Of a DNA stretch of 64,000 nucleotides, positions 52,007 through 59,977 are shown piece by piece (the first letter of the stretch is position 1; every line of letters begins with the position of its first letter). This stretch comes from PALSA-1196 sp036833805. Lineage in GTDB: Bacteria > Pseudomonadota > Gammaproteobacteria > Steroidobacterales > Steroidobacteraceae. The notes under the pieces are model-generated. The model was not told the origin of the DNA, did no database searches, and saw only the letters and a program-made list of their open reading frames with translations. The DNA is taken from contig DAITPA010000001.1 of assembly GCA_036833805.1 (NCBI GenBank), positions 48,124 through 112,123 on the forward strand, given 5' to 3'. Both the position numbers and the translations under genes were made by a program.

Positions 52007-53338
52007 CTAAGGATTGGCGCTAGCGGCAGTCGCTGGGGTCACGCGCCAAACCGTCTTGCCTACATCATCGACGACCAGGAGTGCGCCGGTTTTATCGATC
52101 GCCACGCCTACGGGTCTTCCGAACGCTTCCCCATTGGCACTTAGGAAGCCCGTCAGCACATCGATGGGGTCACCGGTGGGCTTGCCATTTTCGAACGGCA
52201 CGAAAATCACCTTGTAGCCGCTGCGCGGTCGTCGGTTCCACGAGCCGTGCTGACCTATGAACATGCCCGTGTGAAACGCCGGCAGCAATAGGCTCGATTC
52301 CGAATACGCAAGTCCTAAAGATGCGGTATGCGATCCGAGCGCGTAGTCGGGCACAATTGCTTTCGCAACCAGATCCGGGCGTTTTTCTGTGACGCGCTCG
52401 TCAAGGTGCTGTCCGTAGTAGCTAAATGGAAAGCCGTAGAAGGCGCCATCTTGCACAGAAGTCATGTAATCAGGGACGAGGTCGCTGCCAAGCTCATCGC
52501 GCTCATTGACGACGGTCCAGAGCGCGCCGGTGTGCGGCTCCCAGGCAAGTCCATTGGGATTGCGCAGGCCAGACGCGAAGATCCGGTGGCTGCTGTCCGC
52601 GAGGTTCACCTCCCAAACGGCGGCGCGGTCGGCTTCCTTGGCTATGCCGTTTTCGCCTGCATTGCTGTTTGATCCTACGGTGACGTAGAGATGGGAGCCA
52701 TCGGCGCTTGCGGTGAGGTTCTTGGTCCAATGATGGTTGATGAGGCCGGCCGGCAGGTCGACCACCTTCGAGCCTTGCTCTGCTATATGTGTTTCGCCTG
52801 CGACATAAGGAAAGCGCACCACCGCATCGGTATTGGCGACATAGAACTGGTCACCCACGAGCGTCATGCCGAAGGGCGAGTTGAGGCCTTCTAGAAAGAC
52901 CGTGCGTGTCACGGCGACACCATGCCCATCGGCATCGCGCAGCAGCGTGATGCGATTGGCGCTCGCCTCGCCCGAGCCCGCTCGTTTCATCACCCGCTTC
53001 ATGATCCAGCCTTTGATGCCTTTACGGTCTTCGGGCTTGGGCGGAGCATCGGTCTCGGCAACCAATACGTCGCCGTTAGGCAGGACGTAAAGCCAGCGCG
53101 GATGCTCAAGCTTGTCGGCGAATGCGTGCACGACGTTCCCGGATGATGCAACGGGCGTTGCGCCCTCGGGCCAACCCTTTGCCGGAGCGATATTCATCGT
53201 GGGGATGAGCGAGGAGTGCGGCGCGGGCAGAGTCGGATGCGGGCCGAAGCCCGCGGAGTCGGGCAGGTGCGCCGCTTCGTGACAGGCTGTGCAAGCCACC
53301 GCCAGGACGGCCAGCATGATCGAAATTTTTGCAGGCAT
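52007..53338 (-). CDS. PQQ-type sorbosone dehydrogenase-like protein
   Basis: 443 residues from ATG 53338. The N-terminus is a signal peptide (ISIMLAVLAVACTACHEA; two Cys near its end, not a clean lipobox). The rest is a beta-propeller of the glucose/sorbosone dehydrogenase family, with WLYVLPNGDVLVAETDAPP, LNSPFGMTLVGDQFYVANTD, FASGLRNPNGLAWEP, NERDELGSDLVPDYMTSV and IGQHGSWNRRPRSGYKV. It probably oxidises a sugar or aldehyde in the periplasm with PQQ. No PQQ synthesis genes or cytochrome partner are in the window. Confidence 0.88.
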   Translation of the reverse strand: MPAKISIMLAVLAVACTACHEAAHLPDSAGFGPHPTLPAPHSSLIPTMNIAPAKGWPEGATPVASSGNVVHAFADKLEHPRWLYVLPNGDVLVAETDAPPKPEDRKGIKGWIMKRVMKRAGSGEASANRITLLRDADGHGVAVTRTVFLEGLNSPFGMTLVGDQFYVANTDAVVRFPYVAGETHIAEQGSKVVDLPAGLINHHWTKNLTASADGSHLYVTVGSNSNAGENGIAKEADRAAVWEVNLADSSHRIFASGLRNPNGLAWEPHTGALWTVVNERDELGSDLVPDYMTSVQDGAFYGFPFSYYGQHLDERVTEKRPDLVAKAIVPDYALGSHTASLGLAYSESSLLLPAFHTGMFIGQHGSWNRRPRSGYKVIFVPFENGKPTGDPIDVLTGFLSANGEAFGRPVGVAIDKTGALLVVDDVGKTVWRVTPATAASANP

Positions 53339-53449
53339 GGAATTCAAGACTCGCTCCGTCGAAGTGATTAGTCCTGGGGCGCGTTACAAGGGCAAGTTTT
53401 GTGCCTGATTGCTGTGCCGCTCCCGCCGTTCGCAAAATCTCTGGTATTA

Positions 53450-53467
53450 TTAAACCATATGGTTTAA
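53450..53467. promoter_or_regulatory. Probable ArsR operator, copy 1 (perfect palindrome)
   Basis: TTAAACCATATGGTTTAA is a perfect 18-base palindrome just downstream of a TATTAT that could be a -10 box (53445-53450) and 29 bases upstream of the SRPBCC start. A closely similar sequence lies in front of the ArsR gene (55394-55411), so the ArsR protein is the obvious binder. See copy 2. Confidence 0.7.
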
Positions 53468-53496
53468 TGAGCACTGGGCGTGAAAAGGTTGCAGCG

Positions 53497-53927
53497 ATGA
53501 CAATGCCGAATCTTCCCACGGTGCGCGTGCTGCGCCACTTCAGTGCCTCCGCCGAGCGTCTGTTCGATGCGTGGCTAGATCCGAAGAAGGCGGGCCGCTG
53601 GCTCTTCGCTACGGCGAGCGGGCAAATGGTTCGCGTCGAGATCGACGCGCGCGTCGGAGGCCGTTTCGTATTCGTCGATCGGCGCAACGGCGAGAATGTC
53701 GAGCACAGCGGAGAATATCTCGAGCTCGATCGGCCGAAGCGATTGGTCTTCAGGTTTGCGGTGCCGAAATACTCATCCTTTATACACGCGTCGCGATAGA
53801 TATTGTGCGGGCGGGCTCGGGGTGCGAGCTCACCCTTGTGCATGAAGGAGTCCTGCTCGAGTACGGGGCGCAGACTCAAAGCGGCTGGAAGAGGATTCTC
53901 GATGCGTTGGCCGCGAGCCTCGAGTAG
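53497..53927 (+). pseudogene. SRPBCC/AHSA1-family gene with a frameshift
   Basis: The 5' part (from ATG 53497, AAGG eight bases upstream) encodes the first two-thirds of an AHSA1-type START fold: VRVLRHFSASAERLFDAWLD, AGRWLFATA and VGGRFVFVDRR. After VPKYSS it runs into a stop at 53797-53799. The rest of the domain (VAIDIVRAGSGCELTLVHEG, then GWKRILDALAASLE) continues in another frame to 53927. One base appears to be lost around 53770-53790. Both halves keep normal family sequence, so the break is recent or a sequencing error. ArsR-SRPBCC pairs are common, and the operator in front links it to the nearby ArsR. Confidence 0.8.
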
Positions 53928-53952
53928 GCGACGCGCAGCTCGCCTGACAGGC

Positions 53953-54525
53953 TCACGCGACCGGCTGGACGCCAATGAGCCACAAATGCAGTCGCCAAAC
54001 AAAGAGAATATAGAGCGCAAGGCCGCCGCCGACCGCGATCGTGTCATTGAACCTCGATGCCGGAAGTGTGTGCATGGGCGCGGGCACACGGCGTTGCAAC
54101 GAAATCCAGTCGGCGAGGGCCCAAGCCAGAAATGATCCAAAGAGAAATACTGCGGCAAGCGATCCGTTAGAGAGTAGATGTGCGGTCGCCCAAAGTTGAG
54201 TTGCGGCGAGCAGCGGATGGCGCGTCGCGGTCTTGATTTTGCCGGGCAGGTAGGCGGCGAGTGCTAGCGGGAAGACCGGCAACATCAGTACGAAAGTGGC
54301 GGACCTCAACCAGAAAGGCGGCGCATAGACAATTATCGGTGAGTGGCGGGCGAGGCTGTATCCCCAGACGAGCGCCGCGAATCCGCCTATGGCGATCAGC
54401 GCGTACAGGCCTTTCCACTGCAAAGCACCCACGAGCAGCACCATGCGGTCGCGCCAAAAAGGCGCGGCGATTGACACGGAATGCGCCGCGAAGAACAGCG
54501 CAAGACCAGCTATTAGCACAAGCAT
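53953..54525 (-). CDS. NnrU-family membrane protein
   Basis: 190 residues from ATG 54525, AAGGA seven bases upstream. Six or so hydrophobic helices with the NnrU pattern (LALFFAAHSVSI at the start, GFAALVWGYSLAR, IKTATRHPLLAATQLWATAHLLSNG with conserved His, and LADWISLQRR). NnrU was first seen next to nitrite/nitric oxide reduction genes; homologues resemble isoprenylcysteine methyltransferase-like membrane enzymes and have no fixed role. Here it ends the ArsR-VOC operon, 22 bases after the VOC gene, so no denitrification link is visible. Confidence 0.88.
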   Translation of the reverse strand: MLVLIAGLALFFAAHSVSIAAPFWRDRMVLLVGALQWKGLYALIAIGGFAALVWGYSLARHSPIIVYAPPFWLRSATFVLMLPVFPLALAAYLPGKIKTATRHPLLAATQLWATAHLLSNGSLAAVFLFGSFLAWALADWISLQRRVPAPMHTLPASRFNDTIAVGGGLALYILFVWRLHLWLIGVQPVA

Positions 54526-54547
54526 GGCGACGTCCTTATGCACGCAC

Positions 54548-54916
54548 TCAAGCGGCGCATGCTTCCATGAATTCGATGCGGTTGCCAAACGGATCATCAA
54601 CGTGCATACGGACGTAGCCTTCAATAGGTGCGTCTTCGCGCACTTTATACCCAAGCGCCGTCAATTTGGCGGCGAGCGACCGCAGGTCAACGACTACAAA
54701 TGCAGGATGCGCTTTTTGAGCCGCATGGAAATTAGCGTCGGCGCCCAGGTGCACCTTGAGGTTCCCGCGCGCGAACCAGCATCCTCCGCGCTTGGCCATG
54801 TGTGCCGGCTTCGGTACCTCCGGAATCCCCAGAACGCCGTGATAGAACGCGCGGGCGCGATCTTCGGCGTCCACAGGCATCGCGAGCTGTACATGATCAA
54901 TCCGTTCGATCAGCAT
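54548..54916 (-). CDS. VOC-family glyoxalase-like protein
   Basis: 122 residues, a single vicinal oxygen chelate domain: IDHVQLAMPVDAEDRARAFYHGVLG at the start (cited in part) and RMHVDDPFGNRIEFMEA at the end, where the His and Glu are typical metal ligands. Members include glyoxalase I, fosfomycin-resistance proteins and dioxygenases; short stand-alone ones are mostly unassigned. It follows the ArsR gene by 73 bases and probably shares its promoter. Confidence 0.88.
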   Translation of the reverse strand: MLIERIDHVQLAMPVDAEDRARAFYHGVLGIPEVPKPAHMAKRGGCWFARGNLKVHLGADANFHAAQKAHPAFVVVDLRSLAAKLTALGYKVREDAPIEGYVRMHVDDPFGNRIEFMEACAA

Positions 54917-54989
54917 GCGCAGGGGTGCCGGTCATTATGCGGCGGTGCCGGCATTGTTCGCGCTGCGAGCGTAGGCGAGAACGTGTTCA

Positions 54990-55361
54990 TTAGCGCTTGG
55001 CTCCTGCGGCCTTTACGCGAGCTGACACGGTGCGCTCTTCGGCGCGCAACAGTTCGTCGAGCCCGTCGAGCCGATCGTTCCAAAAGTGCTCATAAAAGCG
55101 CAGCCACTCATCCGCGGTCGCAAGCACTGCGGGCTCGATGCGGCAAATATGCGCCCGGCCCTCAATGCGGCGACGCACGAGGCCCGCCCTTTCCAGCACC
55201 TTGACGTGTTTCGACGCGGCAGCAAACGACATGCGGTGCGGCGCTGCAAGTGCACCGATATTGTGCTCGCCGGATGCGAGACTGCGCAGCATCGCGCGCC
55301 GCGTCCGATCGGAGAGAGCGTGAAACACGCTGTCGAGCGCGCCGCGGCGTTCTTCAACCAT
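54990..55361 (-). CDS. ArsR-family transcriptional regulator
   Basis: 123 residues, ArsR winged helix: FHALSDRTRRAMLRSLASGE, APHRMSFAAASKHVKVLERAGLV and RRIEGRAHICRIEPAVL (each cited in part). It lacks the ELCVCDL metal motif, so it belongs to the non-metal group often paired with AHSA1/SRPBCC genes. Downstream VOC and NnrU read in the same direction. A palindrome lies 33 bases upstream of the ATG and its twin precedes the SRPBCC gene, so this protein probably represses both units. Confidence 0.92.
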   Translation of the reverse strand: MVEERRGALDSVFHALSDRTRRAMLRSLASGEHNIGALAAPHRMSFAAASKHVKVLERAGLVRRRIEGRAHICRIEPAVLATADEWLRFYEHFWNDRLDGLDELLRAEERTVSARVKAAGAKR

Positions 55362-55393
55362 GCGGTCAAGACTACGTCGGCGCCGCGCGAAAG

Positions 55394-55411
55394 GTCAACC
55401 ACGTGGTTTAA
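55394..55411. promoter_or_regulatory. Probable ArsR operator, copy 2
   Basis: GTCAACCACGTGGTTTAA matches copy 1 at 53450 in 14 of 18 positions; its core AACCACGTGGTT is a perfect 12-base palindrome. It sits 33 bases upstream of the ArsR start codon on the minus strand. Confidence 0.7.
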
Positions 55412-55609
55412 TGGTCGGGAGCGATCGATGCTACGAGGCGCCCATGGCCCGGCTCGCGAGCCCTGATGGGAAAGGAATCCACACGAAGTGGCGCGTCGAT
55501 GCAGAACGGCACTTTTGCAAGTGTCACAGGAGATGCGGCAGCGAGCGCGGCGAGATTTTGTGAGCAGCGCGTTAATCTTCAATGATTGAACAAGCGTAGC
55601 AGGAGACTG

Positions 55610-55813
55610 GTGAACACCGCGTCGCTTCTTTGGGGCCTGCTCTTCGGTTCAATTGGCCTTGGCTTCTTTGTCTACGGCAAAAGACAGAAGGCGGTAGTTC
55701 CGCTTGTCTGCGGCCTCGTTCTCATCATATTTCCGTATTTCATTTCGAACACGATACTGCTCGTCGCCATCGGGGTTGCACTCGTGGCGGTGCCGTATTT
55801 CTTCCGCTACTGA
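55610..55813 (+). CDS. Small membrane protein (two helices)
   Basis: 67 residues from GTG 55610, chosen for the AGGAG four bases upstream; a TTG at 55586 would add eight residues. Two hydrophobic segments (LLWGLLFGSIGLGFFVYG and VVPLVCGLVLIIFPYFI, then a short third stretch VAIGVALVAVPYFF). The KRQKAVVP turn is shared by small inner-membrane proteins annotated as hypothetical or amino acid transport-like. No function is recognised. Confidence 0.7.
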   Translation: MNTASLLWGLLFGSIGLGFFVYGKRQKAVVPLVCGLVLIIFPYFISNTILLVAIGVALVAVPYFFRY

Positions 55814-56287
55814 GTGAAGCAGGGAGGTCGCCGGACGCCCTCACAAATTGCGCTTTGCAATCCCTGCGAACTTGCGATTGGCCGATGCACGGCAAAACGC
55901 GACAGTGGTGCCGAGAACGTTTCTGCAGCAGCTAAGCGCTGCACGCGCAAGCACTTCGCGATCGGTAGCGAGCCGCGCAGCAGGGGCCGGCGCGGCGCAA
56001 ACTGCCGAAATCCGACTTCAAAGCCAGGCGGGCGAGACCCAATTCGTTGAGTCCAAATCCAGCGAGAGCAGCCGACTTTGCGGGCAATTCTCAGCCGTCT
56101 GTTTATACCAGTGATCCCGATGGCACCAATCTGCGCGCCCGCGGGGAAATGCTAAAGCGAGGATTCTGAGGCGCTGGCGTGCATGAACATTGGGAATCTG
56201 TATTGGCGTGGAATCTGCGGGTTGCCTTAGGATGTAACGTGTTTCAAAACGGTGGTTCGACTCACCTTACCGGATCGGAGAAAGCCC
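55814..56287 (+). other. 474-base stretch without a recognisable gene
   Basis: Short frames run through it, but none has both a good ribosome site and protein-like composition. GTGGTTCGACTCAC near 56253 looks like a tRNA T-arm, but no tRNA body surrounds it. The only pattern I can support is the repeat GGAATCTG near the 3' end (see next entry). It probably holds the promoter of the PepSY-two-component-efflux operon. Confidence 0.5.
56194..56218 (+). repeat. Direct repeat GGAATCTG x2
   Basis: GGAATCTG occurs at 56194-56201 and 56211-56218, 17 bases apart start to start; a related GGATTCTG is at 56162-56169. It is about 70 bases upstream of the PepSY gene. Tandem sites like this often bind OmpR-type regulators, and one is encoded just downstream. 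Confidence 0.4.
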
Positions 56288-56590
56288 ATGAAGAGAATTC
56301 AAAAGCTGGCACTTCTCGCCGCCTCTGTCGGCTGCATCGCCGCCTTCGTTGGCGGTGCATTAGCCGCTCCAGCTGCACCGCACGCAAAAATCAGCATGGA
56401 TCAGGCGCGCACCAAAGCGCTCAAGGTAGTGCCGGGCAACGTCATCGACGCTGAGCTCGAAAAGGAAAATGGCGCTTGGCGTTATTCGTTCGATATCAAA
56501 CTCAACGGCGAAATGCACGAGGTCGGAATCGACGCCGACAGCGGTAAAATCGTTGAAAATGCGTTGACTATTCCCTCGAAGCATGATTAA
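56288..56590 (+). CDS. Secreted PepSY-domain protein
   Basis: 100 residues from ATG 56288, GGAG nine bases upstream. Signal peptide (KLALLAASVGCIAAFVGGALA), then one PepSY domain (SMDQARTKALKVVPGNVIDAELEKE, ending GIDADSGKIVENAL; cited in part). PepSY domains are thought to act as inhibitors or sensors outside the membrane. Small PepSY proteins often stand beside a two-component system, as here (12 bases before the response regulator), suggesting that it helps tune the kinase. Confidence 0.9.
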   Translation: MKRIQKLALLAASVGCIAAFVGGALAAPAAPHAKISMDQARTKALKVVPGNVIDAELEKENGAWRYSFDIKLNGEMHEVGIDADSGKIVENALTIPSKHD

Positions 56591-56602
56591 CGGCTTGCAA
56601 GC

Positions 56603-57292
56603 ATGCCTATGCTGACCGGAATTCTGGTAGCTGAGGATGACGCGGAAACGGCCGAGTTCATCAGCGTCGGGCTTGACGCGCTCGGTCAGCGGAGCGTCCG
56701 CGCGGCGACCGGTGAGGATGCGCTTTGTCTTGCGATGACTGAACAATTCAACGTCATCGTGCTCGACCGTATGTTGCCGGGACTCGATGGAGTAAGCGTA
56801 CTGCGCCGGTTGCGCGCTGCGAAGATTCAGACGCCAGTACTTTTGTTGACCGCCCTCGGTCGAATTGAAGATCGCGTAGAAGGGCTCGAAGCCGGCGCCG
56901 ATGACTACCTGGTAAAGCCGTTCGCCCTTTCCGAACTCGCCGCTAGGCTCAATGCGCTCATGCGGCGGGTTCCAGAAGCGCACGCCGTAACGCGAATCGA
57001 GGTTGGAACCACTTCGATCGACCTGCTCAAGCGGCAGGTGTATCGGTGCTCACGGCCGATTACGTTGCAGCCACGCGAGTTTCGACTGCTCGAGGAACTG
57101 ATGCGCAACGCCGGTCGCGTCATCACGCGAACAATGTTGCTCGAGCGCGTGTGGGATTTCCATTTCGATCCGCAAACTAACATTGTCGAGACGCATATGA
57201 GCCGCCTGCGCGCAAAGCTCAACGAGGTTTGCGCCAATGATGCCATTGAGACGGTGCGTGGAGTTGGCTACAGAATGCGCCGTGATGCGTAG
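56603..57292 (+). CDS. OmpR-family response regulator
   Basis: 229 residues. Receiver domain with acidic pair Glu11/Asp12-13, phosphoacceptor Asp55 (VIVLDRMLPGLDG), Thr at LLLTALG and Lys at YLVKPF; then the winged-helix DNA-binding domain (LQPREFRLLEELMRNAGRVI, ending AIETVRGVGYRMR). The stop overlaps the kinase start by eight bases. It probably controls the efflux operon that follows and may bind the GGAATCTG repeats. Confidence 0.95.
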   Translation: MPMLTGILVAEDDAETAEFISVGLDALGQRSVRAATGEDALCLAMTEQFNVIVLDRMLPGLDGVSVLRRLRAAKIQTPVLLLTALGRIEDRVEGLEAGADDYLVKPFALSELAARLNALMRRVPEAHAVTRIEVGTTSIDLLKRQVYRCSRPITLQPREFRLLEELMRNAGRVITRTMLLERVWDFHFDPQTNIVETHMSRLRAKLNEVCANDAIETVRGVGYRMRRDA

Positions 57293-58637
57293 CCGGCGTG
57301 ACAGTGCAGCGTATCGAATCGCGTTCACGTATTCCGCCGCTTTTGCACTCGCAACAATTGCGCTGGGTTCGTTTGTTTATTTCACCGCGAACGCAGCGTT
57401 CATGCGGCAACTCGATGCACGCATCGAGGCCGAGTCAAACGAGCTTGTTGCCGATTATCGCGCTGAGGGCCCCGGCGAGTTGCGGGAAACTATCGCGACG
57501 CGCGAGGGCGGAAACGTTAAAAACAGACTCGGGTATGCCGTTTTTGATTTGCACGGTAACCGCGTAGCCGGAGTGCTGGTCACGCCGCGGCCAGAGGTGG
57601 GCTGGCAGCGAATCAGCTTCTTCGATGCGCGCGAAGGCGTGGAACGAGCACGGGCGCTGGCGGTCGACCTTTCGGACGGAACGCGCTTGGTCGTGGCAGC
57701 GGATAGCGAAGCGCTCGAACATATCGATCGGACGATTCTGGCGCTGTTCGCCGTCGCGTTATTCGTCGTCATCGCTCTGGGCGTCGTGGGTGCACTAATC
57801 CTGGGCGGCTATTTGCGTGCGAAAATCGGGCGTATCGGGGCGACCGCCGAAGCGATCATATCGGGTGACTTGCTGCAGCGGATGCCTATCGGGACCCGGA
57901 ACGACGAGTTTGATCAGCTGTCGCGCACGCTCAACCGCATGCTCGACCAAATCGCCGCGTTACTCGACAATCTGCGGCAGGTCTCGAGCGACCTCGCCCA
58001 CGACTTACGGACACCGCTCGCGAGGCTTCGCAACCAACTCGATCGGGCTCTTTCCGGTCCGGAAGATGCACGTGCGCAACGCGCCGCGCTGCAATCGGCG
58101 ATCGAACGGAGCGATGAGGTGCTTGCCCTGTTCGCCGCCATTCTTCGTATCTCTGAAATAGAGGGCGGAGGCGTTCGACGATCCTTCGCTCGCGTGGATC
58201 TCACGGCACTGGTAACTGAACTTTGCGAGATGTACGTCCCAGCCATCGATGATAACGGTAGGCAGTTCAGCTGGACCGTTCAGCCGAATATCGCCATTGA
58301 GGGCGACCGAGAACTCGTTGCGCAAGCGATTATCAACTTGGTCAACAATGCGCAAGTCCATACTCCCAGGCATTCCGCAGTCCACGTGCAGTTGACCGCG
58401 GAGGACCGCGATGCGCGACTCGCAGTCAGCGACAATGGACCGGGTGTGCCCGCCAAGGACCGCGAGCGAATCGTCAAACGATTCACACGGCTTGAAAGCA
58501 GCCGTTCGACACCCGGTCACGGTCTCGGTCTCAACATGGTTGCGGCGATCGCGTCGGTGCATCGCGCCCGACTGCTTATTGGTGATAACGCACCAGGTCT
58601 AATCGTTACACTTATTTTCCCGCGAGTCGATGCATGA
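57285..58637 (+). CDS. Sensor histidine kinase
   Basis: 450 residues from ATG 57285. Two membrane helices (FTYSAAFALATIALGSFVYF and ILALFAVALFVVIALGVVGALIL) flank a periplasmic sensor of about 110 residues. A HAMP domain, the dimerisation helix with His239 (SDLAHDLRTPLARLRNQL) and the ATP-binding domain (NLVNNAQVHTP, VSDNGPGVPAKDRERIVKRF, GHGLGLNMVAAIA) follow. Its stop overlaps the outer-membrane factor gene (ATGA), which ties the kinase to the efflux genes. Confidence 0.95.
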   Translation: MRSRRDSAAYRIAFTYSAAFALATIALGSFVYFTANAAFMRQLDARIEAESNELVADYRAEGPGELRETIATREGGNVKNRLGYAVFDLHGNRVAGVLVTPRPEVGWQRISFFDAREGVERARALAVDLSDGTRLVVAADSEALEHIDRTILALFAVALFVVIALGVVGALILGGYLRAKIGRIGATAEAIISGDLLQRMPIGTRNDEFDQLSRTLNRMLDQIAALLDNLRQVSSDLAHDLRTPLARLRNQLDRALSGPEDARAQRAALQSAIERSDEVLALFAAILRISEIEGGGVRRSFARVDLTALVTELCEMYVPAIDDNGRQFSWTVQPNIAIEGDRELVAQAIINLVNNAQVHTPRHSAVHVQLTAEDRDARLAVSDNGPGVPAKDRERIVKRFTRLESSRSTPGHGLGLNMVAAIASVHRARLLIGDNAPGLIVTLIFPRVDA

Positions 58638-59977
58638 ATAGGTCGACATTGTGGATTGCAGGCGCGTTTATGCTGAACGCGTGCGCCATCTACCGATCCC
58701 AGCCCCTCGAATCTCAACCGGAGATACTCGCGGCTCCGGTTGCCGCGGTGCTCGCTCGGGATTCCGCTCGAATCGAGCGTCCTTATCTGCAGCCTATCAC
58801 GCTCGATCTGGCGCAGCCGCTCGACTGCGACGGTGTCGCGGTACTTGCCGTGATCGCAAATCCCGATCTAAAGGCGATCCGGCTTCGCGCCAAAGTTGCC
58901 GCCGCGCAATCGTTTGCGGCGCGGCTGTTGCCGGATCCTACGTTTAGTCTGGGCAGAGACTATCTCCTTTCCGGGCCTGATCGGCTGGACAACATCGCTG
59001 CTGCCCTGGGGCTCGACATCCACGCGCTGATCACGCGATCCGTGGTCCGCGAAAAGGCCCGTGCCGACGAGACGCAAGTCCGACTCGATCTGGCCTGGGC
59101 GGAATGGCAGACCGCCGGGCAGGCACGCATTGGCGCAGTCAATGTGATGAGTCTCGAACAAACTGCTGTGCTCGACAAAGCTAGCAGCGACGCTACCCAG
59201 TCACTCTTGGACGTGACGCTGCGCGCGGCCGCCCGTGGCGACATCAGCGCCGATCAGGTACAGGCAGCACGCACGGCGGCATTCGACTCGGCCGAACGCA
59301 ACCGCACGAGCGAACGCGCCTTGGCCGCCGCGCGCTTCGATCTTACTAAGCTCGTCGGGCTTGCTCCGGGCACGGCACTTCAGCTACGTCCGAACGCGCT
59401 CCCCGATGCGCCGCTCGATGCTGCGCAGTTATTTGCGCTAGCCCAAACTCAGCGCGCCGACCTCCAAGCGCTCAGAGCGGGCTACGCATCGCAGGAAGCG
59501 CTGGTGCACAAAGCGGTGCTCGATCAGTTTCCGAAGCTCGACCTGACGATCAACGCATCGCGCGATACCAGCGGAAATAAGCTGCTGGGTCCCGCTGTCG
59601 GCTTCACCCTGCCGCTGTGGAATCGCAACCGCGGCGGCATAGCGCTCGAGCGCGCCACGCGGGACGCACTCAAGGCTGAATATGAGGTTCGCCTGTTCGA
59701 GGCACGTGCCGAAATTGCCGCGGCGGTCGGCGGGATCGACGTTGCGCGCCGGCAGCGCAGCGATATTTTGTCGGGACTTCCGGTGCTCGAGCGTTTCGTC
59801 GAAGCGAGCACGCATGCGGCACGCCGGGGTGACCTCTCGCCCGCTAGCGCCGCGACGGCCGCACAGGCGTTGCGAGACAAGCAGACGCAACTTGCGCGCA
59901 GCGCACAAGATATCCAAGCGCAGTGGATCGCACTGGAATTGCTGACCGGTTCCCCGCTGGAAGGATTGAAAAGATGA
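58634..59977 (+). CDS. Outer membrane efflux lipoprotein (OEP/TolC-like)
   Basis: 447 residues. Lipoprotein signal (WIAGAFMLNAC; Cys17). The rest has two repeats of the outer-membrane efflux protein domain, rich in Ala/Arg/Leu helices (for example GDISADQVQAARTAAFDSAE and GDLSPASAATAAQALRDKQT), with a central beta segment (PVGFTLPLWNRNRGGIALER-like stretch near residue 320). It forms the exit duct for the adaptor and pump encoded next. Its stop overlaps the adaptor start. Confidence 0.9.
   Translation: MNRSTLWIAGAFMLNACAIYRSQPLESQPEILAAPVAAVLARDSARIERPYLQPITLDLAQPLDCDGVAVLAVIANPDLKAIRLRAKVAAAQSFAARLLPDPTFSLGRDYLLSGPDRLDNIAAALGLDIHALITRSVVREKARADETQVRLDLAWAEWQTAGQARIGAVNVMSLEQTAVLDKASSDATQSLLDVTLRAAARGDISADQVQAARTAAFDSAERNRTSERALAAARFDLTKLVGLAPGTALQLRPNALPDAPLDAAQLFALAQTQRADLQALRAGYASQEALVHKAVLDQFPKLDLTINASRDTSGNKLLGPAVGFTLPLWNRNRGGIALERATRDALKAEYEVRLFEARAEIAAAVGGIDVARRQRSDILSGLPVLERFVEASTHAARRGDLSPASAATAAQALRDKQTQLARSAQDIQAQWIALELLTGSPLEGLKR

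Noticed and set aside
55411..55563. 51-codon frame starting at the ATG that overlaps the second ArsR operator
   Set aside because: The ATG sits at the edge of a palindrome, has no ribosome site and the product resembles nothing known.
56245..56270. tRNA-like T-arm (GTGGTTCGACTCAC)
   Set aside because: No D-arm, anticodon stem or acceptor stem can be formed with the surrounding bases, and the A-box is missing. It overlaps the leader of the PepSY gene.
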